DNA from: JAGVSR01 sp963825555
GTDB lineage: Bacteria; Pseudomonadota; Alphaproteobacteria; Rhizobiales; Hyphomicrobiaceae
Assembly (NCBI GenBank): GCA_963825555.1
Contig: CAWGTZ010000011.1
Span: forward strand, 105,953 to 169,952
Direction of reading: 5' to 3'
DNA: 64,000 bases
Under the pieces are notes generated by a model that had not been told where the DNA came from, ran no database searches, and was given only the letters and a program-made list of their open reading frames with translations. The translations under genes and the position numbers were made by a program. Below are positions 36,204-45,139 of the stretch, piece by piece (position 1 is the stretch's first letter; every line of letters starts with the position of its first letter).

Positions 36204-37109
36204 TCAAGTCCCGTCCATCTGGCGGACCGGACGAGGCGGGACTGGCGCAATGATGTATGTCACGTCCTGCCGGCGCTGAAGCGCGAAAGGTCCGCTCGGA
36301 AGCGGTTCGCCATCAATCTGCGCAGCGACCTCCCCGCTCAACACCTTGGCGTGTTCCACGGCTGTCACGTCTATCGTGGAAGCGGATCCAAGTCGCCCCG
36401 CGGCGAGCCGGATCAGTTCAAGCAGGCGCGCCCTTCGCGTCGTCGCGCGAGAGATGAAGGCCATCAGCGTGGGTTCGACCAGGCCTGTCTGATCGGTCAA
36501 CAGAAAGCGACCTCCGTAGCGTGCCGCATTGCTGATCAGTATCCAGGAGGCCTGCGAGATGTGCCCGTCGATGGACACATCGAACAACCGCGGCTTCTTG
36601 AAAAGCGCGCGAAGAACTGGAGCCACGTACGCGAGTTTGCCGACGGCTTGAATGGACGAGCGGGAGAGCCCGCCAATAACGTCTCCATCGAACCCAGCCC
36701 CGAACATCAGCAGAAAAGGCGTCCCATTCACGAGACCGCCGGCGATCGGATGCGTGGGACCATGCATCAACAGATCCGCTAGCGCGGAGACCTCCGCCGG
36801 CATACCGAGTTCCTCAGCCAGCACATTGCCGGTCCCGTTCGGAATTATGCCGAGCGGGATCTGCGCCGAGACGAGCGACTTGGCCATGGCGCGAATACTG
36901 CCATCTCCCCCGGAAATCACGAGCGCATCGTACCGGCAGGCGGCACCGCCGACCTGAGACAGGCCCTCGGACAGTTCGAAGATGTCTGCGACGGCACCTT
37001 TGCTGCGCAGTTCCTCGGCTACGCCGCCGGCAAGACGGGTACCGTTCCGCCCCGCGGCCGAATTGTGCAGGATGAGAAAGCGCAGTCGGGGCACGGTCCT
37101 TGTAATCAT
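36204..37109 (-). CDS. Diacylglycerol/sphingosine kinase family lipid kinase
   Basis: From the ATG at 37109 the protein is 301 residues, the normal size for YegS/DgkB-like lipid kinases; the frame stays open to a GTG at 37253, but that part looks non-conserved. The catalytic domain is clear: FLILHNSAAGRNG at the start, then DALVISGGDGSIRAMAKSL and PLGIIPNGTGNVLAEELGMP (nucleotide loop). The C-terminal part has GAGFDGDVI. It phosphorylates a lipid diacylglycerol-type substrate at the membrane. It lies about 235 bases downstream of an SLC13 permease gene on the same strand. Confidence 0.85.
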   Translation of the reverse strand: MITRTVPRLRFLILHNSAAGRNGTRLAGGVAEELRSKGAVADIFELSEGLSQVGGAACRYDALVISGGDGSIRAMAKSLVSAQIPLGIIPNGTGNVLAEELGMPAEVSALADLLMHGPTHPIAGGLVNGTPFLLMFGAGFDGDVIGGLSRSSIQAVGKLAYVAPVLRALFKKPRLFDVSIDGHISQASWILISNAARYGGRFLLTDQTGLVEPTLMAFISRATTRRARLLELIRLAAGRLGSASTIDVTAVEHAKVLSGEVAAQIDGEPLPSGPFALQRRQDVTYIIAPVPPRPVRQMDGT

Positions 37110-37344
37110 CGCGCCAACGCCGCTGCCGTCCCGCGGACCGCGGGAAGCTGGATATCCGTGAACACCATAAGATGCGGACGCGGGATCGGTATTCGGCATC
37201 ATCGCGCTAGTATCTGTAGCCAGCCCCGCAGGCAAGCGGTTCCAAGTCCGCACCTGTGAAAGTGGCGGCTTTCCGCGAAAGACAGACGGCGAACACCGAC
37301 TTGCGCCGCAGCTGGATCGTGAACCCGCGCCCTGCAGAGCAGGC

Positions 37345-39120
37345 TCAGAACGGGAAGAAAAGCGGAATCACCAGCACTGCGACCACCGCGAAGATCAGAT
37401 TGAGCGGCAAACCTACGACGAGGAAGTCCCGGAAACGGTAACCTCCGGCGCTATAGACAAAGGTGTTGGTCTGGTACCCGATTGGAGTGGCAAAACTTGC
37501 GGAGGCCGCGAACATCACTGCCATGATGAACGGTCGCGGATCGAAACCTAATTCGACGGCAAGCGCGATCACGATCGGACCGATCAGTACCGCCACGGCA
37601 TTGTTGCTCACGACTTCCGTCAGGGCACTTGTCAGGACATAAACAGCGGCGAGGACGGCGAGCGGCCCCGCTCCTCCGACCAGCCCAACGACTTTCTCGA
37701 CAATTAGACGTGCGGTGCCCGTCTCTTCCAGGCCCATGCTCAGACCGAGCATCCCGAAGATCATGAACAGGATGCGCCAGTTGATAGCGTCAAAGGCTTC
37801 TTCGGGATCGACGCAACGGGTCATCATGACAATCACCGCGCCAATGACCGCAAGGCCGGCGATCGGCATCACATCGAGCGCGGCAAGCCCCATCACGCCG
37901 AGGATGGTCGCTATGGCAATTGGTGCCTTCGCCCGGCGCAAGGCCCGCTCGGTGGGTGCAGTCAAGTTGATGATTCCGCCATCCTCCATCAGTCGCTTGA
38001 CACCTTCTGGCGGACCTTCCAGCAGGAGCGTGTCAGCGAACTGTAGGCGAATGTTGTCGACGCGGTCAGAGATATTCTGGTCGTTACGGTGCACCGCCAT
38101 AACGTAGATGCCGTACGTGCGTCTGAGCTGCAATTCGCCCAGCTGGCGCCCGCGCAGATGCGAATTGGGACCGACGCTGGCTTCCATCAGAACGGTCTGT
38201 TCTGCCGTGACGGGTTCGAAGCCCTTTTCCTCTATGTCGCGAAACTGAAGATGCCCATCGTCTTTCAGAGCAAGTATTTCCCCTGTCGCAGTTTTCAGGA
38301 CCACGCGGTCTCCTGGCTGAAGGACGAGGTCATTCATCGTGCGCCGCATAGAGACCTCACCGCGGATAACATCGAGAATTCGCGCCTGCTCCGTGTCGAA
38401 GGGAAGGTCAGCGAGCTTTTTGCCGACATACCGTGAATCAGCGGGGATCAGGAGCCTGGCCATGAACTTGCGCTTGTTCTCCTGCCCAAGGATACTCGCC
38501 AACGATGCCCGCTCGGGCAACAGAAAGCGCCCGGCAAAAATCATGTAGAGCATGCCGACGGAAGCGAAAACCAGCCCCGGCATTGTCATCTCGAACATCG
38601 AGATCGGCGGCTGACCGGCGTCGATAGCCACGCCGCTCATGAGGATATTGGTTGATGTTCCAATCAGGGTCAGCGTGCCGCCAAATATTGCTGAAAAGGA
38701 CAAGGGTATCAGGAGGCGAGACGGTGCAACGCCGACGCTTGCGGCCACCGAGATCACTACTGGAGTGAGCAGGATCACGATGGGCGTGTTGTTCATGAAG
38801 GCCGACGCGAGCACGGCGCTGAACATCATGATCAACATGGTGCGCAAGTATGAACCACGCGCCTGACGCCGTAGCAGACCGGCGAGAATGGCAAGCACTC
38901 CAGTCCGCTCCAAGGACGCGGAAATGATGAACATCATGGCGATTGTGATCGGCGCACTGGAACTGAAGACCCTGAGAAAATCCTGGGTCTCGAGGATGCC
39001 CGTTGCCAACAGTGCCGCCGAGGCACCCAGCGCGGTAACCTCCGGAGGATAGTACTCCTTGAAGAAGCTCAGAAAGACGCCTCCAAGAAGGATAAGAACG
39101 AAGATCTGATCGAGCGTCAT
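37345..39120 (-). CDS. SLC13 family permease with TrkA-C domains (second copy)
   Basis: This 591-residue transporter starts at MTLDQIFVLILLGG; a TTG 48 bases upstream is possible but lacks a ribosome site. The membrane half has FMNNTPIVILLTPVVI and LIGTSTNILMSG. Two TrkA-C domains (about residues 205-285 and 300-380) precede the second membrane half with VVSNNAVAVLIGPIVIALA and FATPIGYQTNTFVY. It resembles sulfate/dicarboxylate Na+-coupled permeases. It has the same architecture as the permease at 7992 but is a diverged paralogue, not a recent duplicate. Confidence 0.9.
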   Translation of the reverse strand: MTLDQIFVLILLGGVFLSFFKEYYPPEVTALGASAALLATGILETQDFLRVFSSSAPITIAMMFIISASLERTGVLAILAGLLRRQARGSYLRTMLIMMFSAVLASAFMNNTPIVILLTPVVISVAASVGVAPSRLLIPLSFSAIFGGTLTLIGTSTNILMSGVAIDAGQPPISMFEMTMPGLVFASVGMLYMIFAGRFLLPERASLASILGQENKRKFMARLLIPADSRYVGKKLADLPFDTEQARILDVIRGEVSMRRTMNDLVLQPGDRVVLKTATGEILALKDDGHLQFRDIEEKGFEPVTAEQTVLMEASVGPNSHLRGRQLGELQLRRTYGIYVMAVHRNDQNISDRVDNIRLQFADTLLLEGPPEGVKRLMEDGGIINLTAPTERALRRAKAPIAIATILGVMGLAALDVMPIAGLAVIGAVIVMMTRCVDPEEAFDAINWRILFMIFGMLGLSMGLEETGTARLIVEKVVGLVGGAGPLAVLAAVYVLTSALTEVVSNNAVAVLIGPIVIALAVELGFDPRPFIMAVMFAASASFATPIGYQTNTFVYSAGGYRFRDFLVVGLPLNLIFAVVAVLVIPLFFPF

Positions 39121-39846
39121 AAGGAGGCTTTCGAAGAGGCCATGGGACGATAGCGAGATAAACGACAAAGGGTATCTTGTCAGCCGTTTAGCCGCGCGTG
39201 GGGACGGAAAGCGCGGCGGGAGACGGGCGGCCGCTTGCCAGGCCCCGCTCTAGAAATGCCCCAGGGTGCCCGGTGCCGGTGCGGCATGCCTCGATGGGAC
39301 ACCCGTTGAAAGACCATGCGGGGATCTTGAGGGAACCTCCGCCGAAAGCTAAGGGGGAAGTAGAAAGAGGCTGCCAGCGCTCAAGTTCACAGGCGGCACA
39401 CCCGCCGAGGCCAAGCGGACGCCCCCTCCCGACGCTTTGGGATACAGGCGTATGAGGCGCCAGCCGTCCATCTCGGCCTTCAAGCGTCGATCTGTAAGCG
39501 AAACTGGCAGCGACGAAGCCGGGGGCGTCCTCCTCATGGGCATCAGACGGCCGAGAGGCTTCGAGCATAATTCGGCTCTTGAAGGGCAGGACAGCTCTCT
39601 CGACTTTTCCCCCTGCAACCGGACTGCGATGGTCTTTGCTTCAACACCCGCTGACACTCGGGACAGGACACCGGCTCAGAACCTGATCAAGGGTATCACT
39701 CTCTGGAGCAGTCCATCCGCCGAAGAGAAGAAGCCATTCTGCGATGCCTATCGTCCTGCCCGACCGATGCAGAAATCGAATATGTTCAGAATGAAAATAC
39801 TACCCGGGAAACTGACATGCTCGGCTTTAAGCGGAATACAGTTCGG
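39121..39846. other. Intergenic region downstream of the N-ATPase operon
   Basis: About 725 bases separate the end of atpG and the SLC13 permease, both on the minus strand. Frames of 100-146 codons occur on both strands, but their composition is arginine- and proline-rich and they lack ribosome sites, so none is called. No clear intrinsic terminator for the ATPase operon was found; the permease promoter must lie near 39120-39250. Confidence 0.45.
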
Positions 39847-40734
39847 CTACATCGGCCTCGAACGCAGGATCTCGTAGCCAGAAACGATGTCCATGAGTTC
39901 CATGGTGATCGCATCCTGGCGCAATCTGCGAAAATCGGCCGTCATCTCTTCCAGCTTGTCGTTAATGCTGCGCTCGGCTCTCTGCATGGCCTGGAGCCTG
40001 GCTGCATTCTCGGCAGCGAGAGAAGCCAGAGCGGCGTCATACAGGTCCGCCAGGAGGCTCTGACGGACGAGCCAGGAAAAGAGGGCGTCAGGCGGTGCGC
40101 TAAATGTGGAAAGACGTCGCGACGGCCAAGGCTTCTTCTGGAGAGATTTCAGATGATCAATCCGCAGCGGCATTAGGACGTGAGCCCGAGGTCCGATCTC
40201 GCCTTTCTCATCTCGCCGATTGAAGATCGTGGAGATCCATTGAACTTTCCGGGTTTTCAGAAGCGTATCAAGGCGGATCAGGATGCGCTCGCAGCAATCG
40301 CTTATCCCCTGCACTGATCCGGCGAGCGGCATCATTGCATCAATTTCGATTCCCATACGCTCCAAGCGTATGGCCGCAAGATTCCCAACGGGAAGAATGT
40401 GCATCTCGTCGGGACCAAGATGTTCGCGTGCTAAATGCCGTTGCGTAAGCTCGACCACCGTTTCGTTGAAGTTCCCGCATAGGCCCCGGTCCGAACCGAA
40501 GACGACGAGTGCTTGCCGGCCTCCGTGATGAGTGCCTGCCGTTGTTCGGGGCGGGTGCTGCTTCAGAACAATCTGCAGACCCTGGTCGATCGTCTGGCGA
40601 AAGAGCCGCAGAGACGCTTCCGCCTTTTCGAACTGCCGCACGTTGATGGCCGACAGCGTCTTCATGCTTCGCGCGAGGGATTGCAGGTCCTTCGTCGTCT
40701 CGATCCGCTGGGTTAGGGTCTCAAGTGTTTCCAT
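39847..40734 (-). CDS. atpG: N-ATPase gamma subunit
   Basis: At 295 residues this is the rotor-stalk subunit of a rotary ATPase. The N-terminal helix METLETLTQRIETTKDLQSLARSMKTLSAINVRQFEKAE and the C-terminal helix AENAARLQAMQRAERSINDKLEEMTADFRRLRQDAITMELMDIVSGYEIL form the family coiled coil; the middle has VVFGSDRGLCGNFNE. It is the last gene of the atpDCQRBEFAG operon, with a GAGG ribosome site. It transmits rotation between the c-ring and the alpha/beta catalytic head. Confidence 0.93.
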   Translation of the reverse strand: METLETLTQRIETTKDLQSLARSMKTLSAINVRQFEKAEASLRLFRQTIDQGLQIVLKQHPPRTTAGTHHGGRQALVVFGSDRGLCGNFNETVVELTQRHLAREHLGPDEMHILPVGNLAAIRLERMGIEIDAMMPLAGSVQGISDCCERILIRLDTLLKTRKVQWISTIFNRRDEKGEIGPRAHVLMPLRIDHLKSLQKKPWPSRRLSTFSAPPDALFSWLVRQSLLADLYDAALASLAAENAARLQAMQRAERSINDKLEEMTADFRRLRQDAITMELMDIVSGYEILRSRPM

Positions 40735-40743
40735 GGCGCAGCC

Positions 40744-42282
40744 TCAGTCGATTGCTGTATCTTGATTAATGCCGTCTCGCGCGATCTGCAGGATTCTCTG
40801 GCGCCACTCATCATCAAGCGGCTCCCTGGAACGAAGTCGCACCATGACGTCGTCATTCCGGACAACTACGCTCCTGATGGCGCGTTCGGCGTGCGCGATC
40901 TTCTCGACTGCTATCGAGTCCAGCACGCCGTTCGTAATGGCCAAAAGAACTGCTATCTGCTCGGGAACCGTCAAAAGATCGCGTTCGCCCTGCTTCAGAA
41001 TCTCGCGCACGCGACGGCCCCGCTCGATAGCGCGGCGCGTGTCCTCGTCGAGCCGTGTCGCAAAGCGGGCAAATGCCTCCTGCTCCTCGAATTGCGCGTA
41101 CGCCAACTTAAGGTTCTGAGCCACTGTCCGGTAAGCCGGCAATTGCGCCTTGCCGCCAACCCGGGAAACAGAGCGTCCAATATCGACGGCCGGGAGAACG
41201 CCCTTCTGGAATAGTTGAGGCGAGAGATAGATCTGACCGTCCGTGATCGAAATGAGGTTAGTCGGGATATAGGCTGAGATATTGCCGGCCTGCGTCTCAA
41301 CGATGGGCAGCGCCGTGATGGACCCGCCGCCTCTGTCCTTAGAAAGATGGGTCACCCTTTCGAGCAGGCGTGCATGAATATAGAAGATGTCGCCGGGATA
41401 GGCCTCGCGCCCCGGTGGCCGCCGTAGAAGAAGGGAGAGCTCACGGTAGGCGCGGGCATGCCGGGTCAGGTCGTCGTAGACGATGAGCACATCCCGTCCC
41501 TGGTACATGAAGTGCTCGGCCATCGTCGTGGCGGCATACGGTGCAATGTACTGCAGGCCGGGCTGGTCCTCGCCCGATGTCGCGACAACGACTGTGTTGG
41601 CCAATACGCCGGCCGCCTTTAGTCGGCGAATGACTTGAGCCGTTGCCGTCGCCCGCTGTCCAATAGAGCAATAAATCCCGATGATCCCGCTCCTGCGCTG
41701 GTTGGCGAGTGCGGCCATGGCTATCGCCGTCTTGCCGGTCTGGCGATCGCCGAGGATCAACTCCCGTTGGCCCTTACCAATAGGGATCGTCGCATCGATG
41801 GCCTTGATGCCCGTCTGGACGGGTTCGCTGACGGGCGCGCGTTCCATGATATCGGGGGCCCGCCGTTCGGTGGGGTTCCAGGCGGCCACGCGAAGAGTGG
41901 GCCCACCATCGAGTGGGCGCCCTAGAGGATCCACGACGCGCCCCAGAAGATCGTTGCCGACCGGCGTCGTCACAGGCTGATACGTCCGGTAGGCATGATC
42001 ACCCGTACGTAATCCCTTTCCAGAGCCGAGCAGCATCACGCCGGTCTCGTTCCGGTTGATGCTCATTGCAATGGCGTTCAGTCCACCGGGCAGTCGAATG
42101 AGCTCATTGGCCCGAACGTCGGTGAAGCCGACGATATGCGCGATTTCACTGGTCAGGGTTGCAACCGTTCCAATTTCCTTCACCCCCCAGCGGGGTGGTT
42201 CGCAATCGATGATCCGCTCGAGATCCGCCAAGATTGCAGACGGTAGCTTTCCAATATGCGCTCTACCAGACGACGAAGTCAC
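40744..42282 (-). CDS. atpA: N-ATPase alpha subunit
   Basis: This 512-residue F1 alpha-type subunit has a P-loop GDRQTGKTAIAM, the domain-defining GRVVDPLGRPLDGGP and the typical SVSRVGGKAQ. It starts at the ATGA overlap with atpF. It sits in F1 with the beta subunit of the first ATPase cistron. Gene order and divergence from housekeeping alpha subunits place it with the alternative N-ATPase group. Confidence 0.95.
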   Translation of the reverse strand: MTSSSGRAHIGKLPSAILADLERIIDCEPPRWGVKEIGTVATLTSEIAHIVGFTDVRANELIRLPGGLNAIAMSINRNETGVMLLGSGKGLRTGDHAYRTYQPVTTPVGNDLLGRVVDPLGRPLDGGPTLRVAAWNPTERRAPDIMERAPVSEPVQTGIKAIDATIPIGKGQRELILGDRQTGKTAIAMAALANQRRSGIIGIYCSIGQRATATAQVIRRLKAAGVLANTVVVATSGEDQPGLQYIAPYAATTMAEHFMYQGRDVLIVYDDLTRHARAYRELSLLLRRPPGREAYPGDIFYIHARLLERVTHLSKDRGGGSITALPIVETQAGNISAYIPTNLISITDGQIYLSPQLFQKGVLPAVDIGRSVSRVGGKAQLPAYRTVAQNLKLAYAQFEEQEAFARFATRLDEDTRRAIERGRRVREILKQGERDLLTVPEQIAVLLAITNGVLDSIAVEKIAHAERAIRSVVVRNDDVMVRLRSREPLDDEWRQRILQIARDGINQDTAID

Positions 42283-43067
42283 GATGCCGCCCTCCGGCCG
42301 GAACCCGTCTCGGCGTCGCGAATGTCATCCCGTGCCTTCTGTTCGATCTGATCGAGGTAGCTCTCCAAACTCCAGGCAACCGTCTGCCCCGCGATCCTCA
42401 CGCGAATCCCGCAGATGAGATCCTGGCTTGTCTCATAGCGAACCTCGATATTCGGACTGATTACGCCATGTACGACTGCGGTGATGCGTTTCCGGGTCTC
42501 CTCGGAAAGCGGAAAGCTGCTATCTATTAGGGCGGCTTCGCTGGAGCGGCGGGCGGCGGCCCGCAACTTGTCCAGCTGCGCGGCATCGAGATCGGGCAAA
42601 CGATCGGCAAATCCGTCTGCCATGGCGTCGCTCAGCGTCTTATTGGCCAATCCGCCCAGCGCATCGCGCGCAAGCGTATAAAAATGCTCGATCGCGCGCT
42701 GCCGCAAGTCCGCGATGAACTCCTCCTTTTCCGCATCTATTTCCGCGCGCCAAGTGGCGCGGCGTCCTTCCATATCTTCTCTCAGTTCCTTCTCCAGTTT
42801 CCGCCGCAGCGCCTCAACCTCTGCCTTGGCCTCTGTGAGTAGGTCGCTGCGGCGGGCGTCGAGATCTGCACGCTCCGCCGACAGCTTTCTGGCCTCTTCC
42901 CCGGCTAGCTTTTTCGTCTGGGCTGCATCGTCGAGCCGCTGCTTGATGTTCTTTTCTCGTCTTTCCATCGCTGACGTAATTGGCTCATACAGGAAGTGCT
43001 GCAGGAGCCAGACGAGAACGAGGAAGTTGACGATCTGGGCAACGACGGTGAACCAATCGATTGACAA
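42279..43067 (-). CDS. atpF: N-ATPase subunit b fused to a delta-like region
   Basis: At 262 residues this is much longer than a normal b subunit (about 160). It has an N-terminal membrane helix (WFTVVAQIVNFLVLVWLLQHFLYEPI) and a long charged coiled coil (about residues 35-150). A C-terminal region resembles subunit delta (ALIDSSFPLSEETRKRITAVVHGVISPNIEVRYETSQDLICGIRVRIAG). This explains the lack of an atpH gene in the operon and is a known trait of N-ATPases. It forms the stator. Confidence 0.93.
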   Translation of the reverse strand: MSIDWFTVVAQIVNFLVLVWLLQHFLYEPITSAMERREKNIKQRLDDAAQTKKLAGEEARKLSAERADLDARRSDLLTEAKAEVEALRRKLEKELREDMEGRRATWRAEIDAEKEEFIADLRQRAIEHFYTLARDALGGLANKTLSDAMADGFADRLPDLDAAQLDKLRAAARRSSEAALIDSSFPLSEETRKRITAVVHGVISPNIEVRYETSQDLICGIRVRIAGQTVAWSLESYLDQIEQKARDDIRDAETGSGRRAAS

Positions 43068-43070
43068 GAC

Positions 43071-43349
43071 CTACCCTCCCGCCTTCGAAGCAACGGCCTC
43101 CCAAAATGGGTTGGCGAATATGAGGATGAGGGTCACCACGAAGCAGTAGATGGCTGTTGATTCGATCATGGCAAGACTGACGAACAGGGTCCGCGTGATG
43201 GTGTTCGCCTCGTCGGGCTGCTGTGCGATCGACTGCAAGGCTTGCGCCGCGGCCCGTGCCTCGCCAAGAGCCGGGGCAATCGAGCCGACAGCGATGGTGA
43301 GCCCCGCAGTGAAGATCGAAACGGCTGCGATAATGGTTTGTGCATCCAT
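43071..43349 (-). CDS. atpE: N-ATPase c subunit with Na+-binding signature
   Basis: This 92-residue proteolipid hairpin forms the rotor ring. Helix 1 ends GSIAPALGEARA with Glu30, the position of the Na+-ligand Gln/Glu, and helix 2 has MIESTAIY: Glu63, Ser64, Thr65 and Tyr68. These align with the Glu65-Ser66-Thr67-Tyr70 set of the Na+-binding c ring of Ilyobacter, with Glu30 matching its Gln32. Na+ rather than H+ coupling is therefore predicted. It starts after atpB in operon order. Confidence 0.95.
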   Translation of the reverse strand: MDAQTIIAAVSIFTAGLTIAVGSIAPALGEARAAAQALQSIAQQPDEANTITRTLFVSLAMIESTAIYCFVVTLILIFANPFWEAVASKAGG

Positions 43350-43373
43350 ATGGCGGATCCTTTCCTGGAAAGT

Positions 43374-44081
43374 TCAATGGGACGTCGGCTTGCCATTCGC
43401 CCCCTTATTCTGCTGTTCCGAAGCTTGAGTAGCCGATGCGATGTAGACCATTGCGAGCACGGCGAAGATGTAGGCCTGGATCAGTCCCGTGAGCAGGCCC
43501 AGCAGCGAGAGCAGGATCGGGAAAAGGAAAGGCGCGATCGAAATCAGAATGGCCGCGATGACTGTACCGCTCATGACATTGCCATACAGACGGATCGCAA
43601 GAGCGATGGTCCGCGAGAGTTCTCCGATAATGTTGAAGGGCAACATGAAGATGGTAGGCCGAATATAGTTGTGCAGGTATCCAGCCAGCCCTTTTTGGGC
43701 AACACCGTAGAGCGGGACCGCGACCAACACGCAAAGGGCAAGTGCCGTGGTGGTGGATAGCGAGCCTGTCGGCGGCATGTACCCGGGAACAATGGCGAGG
43801 AGGTTCGCCGTGGCGATGAAGATGAATAAGGTCCCAACAAAGGCAAGGTAGCGTCCAGGATCGTGGCGACTCACCTCGGCAATCTGCTGGCGCATCTCGG
43901 AAACGAGCACTTCGAGCAGTGTCTGCCAACGCGACGGCACAAGCGTATCGGATACGCCCCGTGTCGCAAGGATCGCAATCGTGACCACAACGGCCATGAC
44001 GACCCACGTCATCACAATCGTTGCGTTGAGACTGAGACCGGCAAATTCCAGGAGAACGAGGCTATCGGGCGATATTCTCAT
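43374..44081 (-). CDS. atpB: N-ATPase a subunit
   Basis: This 235-residue membrane stator channel has five to six helices, a conserved arginine within FNIIGELSRTIALAIRLYGNVMSGTV, and the final helix LLGLLTGLIQAYIFAVLAMVYIASAT. The helix with ELSRTIALAIRLYGN carries the essential Arg that interacts with the c-ring carboxylate. It overlaps atpR as ATGA. Confidence 0.94.
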   Translation of the reverse strand: MRISPDSLVLLEFAGLSLNATIVMTWVVMAVVVTIAILATRGVSDTLVPSRWQTLLEVLVSEMRQQIAEVSRHDPGRYLAFVGTLFIFIATANLLAIVPGYMPPTGSLSTTTALALCVLVAVPLYGVAQKGLAGYLHNYIRPTIFMLPFNIIGELSRTIALAIRLYGNVMSGTVIAAILISIAPFLFPILLSLLGLLTGLIQAYIFAVLAMVYIASATQASEQQNKGANGKPTSH

Positions 44082-44383
44082 GGCTGGCCATCCCTTGGCC
44101 CGTTGAGGAGGGATTCATGTCGGGAAAGGACGAGTGCGCGCACGCCCATGAACCCGGCCAAAGCCGAGAGCATCACCAGCGCTCCTGCCTTTGTGGCGAC
44201 GAGAGCGGCACCAGCGGCAACGAGCAAAGCCAGCCGCAGGACCTTGCCTGCCGCCCACGGCATCAGAACGCCTCTACGTACGGAGGCTTCGACGGACATC
44301 CATAGCAGCTTGAAATGAAGGGCGCCGAACGCAATTCCGGCCAGCGCGCCGAGTGCTATCGATCCGGCAGTGAAATCAGTCAT
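44078..44383 (-). CDS. atpR: N-ATPase AtpR small membrane subunit
   Basis: This 101-residue protein has three hydrophobic helices (IALGALAGIAFGALHFKLLW, LRLALLVAAGAALVATKA, LVMLSALAGFMGVRALVL). The start at MTDFTAGSIAL is chosen because it is eight bases inside atpQ and gives the family length. AtpR is found only in N-ATPase operons and is proposed to help c-ring assembly or Na+ coupling. Confidence 0.88.
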   Translation of the reverse strand: MTDFTAGSIALGALAGIAFGALHFKLLWMSVEASVRRGVLMPWAAGKVLRLALLVAAGAALVATKAGALVMLSALAGFMGVRALVLSRHESLLNGPRDGQP

Positions 44384-44684
44384 GGCGACTCTCCCGTTGA
44401 ACCCAGTACCAAGCGTTCCAACAGCCCAGGACGACACCTGCAAGCAGCAAGGCGACGGTCCAGGAGAAGCGGGCAGGTGCGGCCTTATCAAGCCATTGGC
44501 CCAAGACGATGCCGAGGAGCGTGGGAACTGCAATTGCCCATCCCACAAGTCCAAACATCCCGAGCCCGAACCAGACTTGGTGGCGACCTTCCCGCCGCGC
44601 CCTCTCCTTTCTTGCCGCCCGCGAACCGATGGCCTCTGCGGCCTCTTCGCGATGAGACGCCTTTTCTTCCGGTGTCTGTTTCAT
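44376..44684 (-). CDS. atpQ: N-ATPase AtpQ (AtpI-like) subunit
   Basis: This 102-residue protein has a charged N-terminus (about residues 1-35) and two membrane helices (LVGWAIAVPTLLGIVLGQWL and WTVALLLAGVVLGCWNAWYW). It is an AtpI-like accessory protein specific to N-ATPase operons and overlaps atpC by ATGA. It is probably an assembly factor for the c-ring. Confidence 0.87.
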   Translation of the reverse strand: MKQTPEEKASHREEAAEAIGSRAARKERARREGRHQVWFGLGMFGLVGWAIAVPTLLGIVLGQWLDKAAPARFSWTVALLLAGVVLGCWNAWYWVQRESRHD

Positions 44685-45139
44685 CGACTCTCTTCCAGTT
44701 CGATGAATCGTCTCACGATGTCCGATTCCAGGCGTGCCAACGCAGCGCGGGCAGATGCCTCGTGTTCGTCCAGATCCCTGAATTCGGTTTCAATCATCTG
44801 CCGGAGCGTGCGAAGGTCATCACCGATCGCCGCCCGACGGGTTGCGATCGAGACATTCTGAGCGCACTTCACCAGTGTGCCCTCGTCCGTTGCGAGGATG
44901 GTCTCCCGCCCGTCCGTGTCTGTCACGAGGATCAAGCCCGCGGAGATCGGAGCGACGTAATCGATATGGCGCGGCAGTATGGCGAAGGAGCCGTTGGTTG
45001 CCTCGGCGACGATCTTGATGACGTCGGCTTCAAAAAGAACACTATCTGGAAGAACGACACGCAGCCGCATGGATCCGTACACATTGGATTTATCGGCGAT
45101 CCGGTCATCGCTCCCATTGGCTTTATGTGCGTGCGCCAT
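44681..45139 (-). CDS. atpC: N-ATPase epsilon subunit
   Basis: This 152-residue protein has an N-terminal beta-sandwich (MRLRVVLPDSVLFEADVIKIVAEATNGSFAILPRHIDYVAPISAGLILV) and a C-terminal helical region (IETEFRDLDEHEASARAALARLESDIVRRFIELEES). It couples F1 to the c-ring and regulates activity. It overlaps atpD by 17 bases and atpQ by four, so translation is coupled. Confidence 0.92.
   Translation of the reverse strand: MAHAHKANGSDDRIADKSNVYGSMRLRVVLPDSVLFEADVIKIVAEATNGSFAILPRHIDYVAPISAGLILVTDTDGRETILATDEGTLVKCAQNVSIATRRAAIGDDLRTLRQMIETEFRDLDEHEASARAALARLESDIVRRFIELEESR

Noticed and set aside
35902..36279. 125-codon plus-strand frame upstream of eptA
   Set aside because: No ribosome site and irregular composition; it also runs into the 3' end of the lipid kinase gene on the other strand.
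39437..39877. 146-codon plus-strand frame downstream of atpG
   Set aside because: Overlaps the atpG end in antisense, has no start signal and no protein-like pattern.
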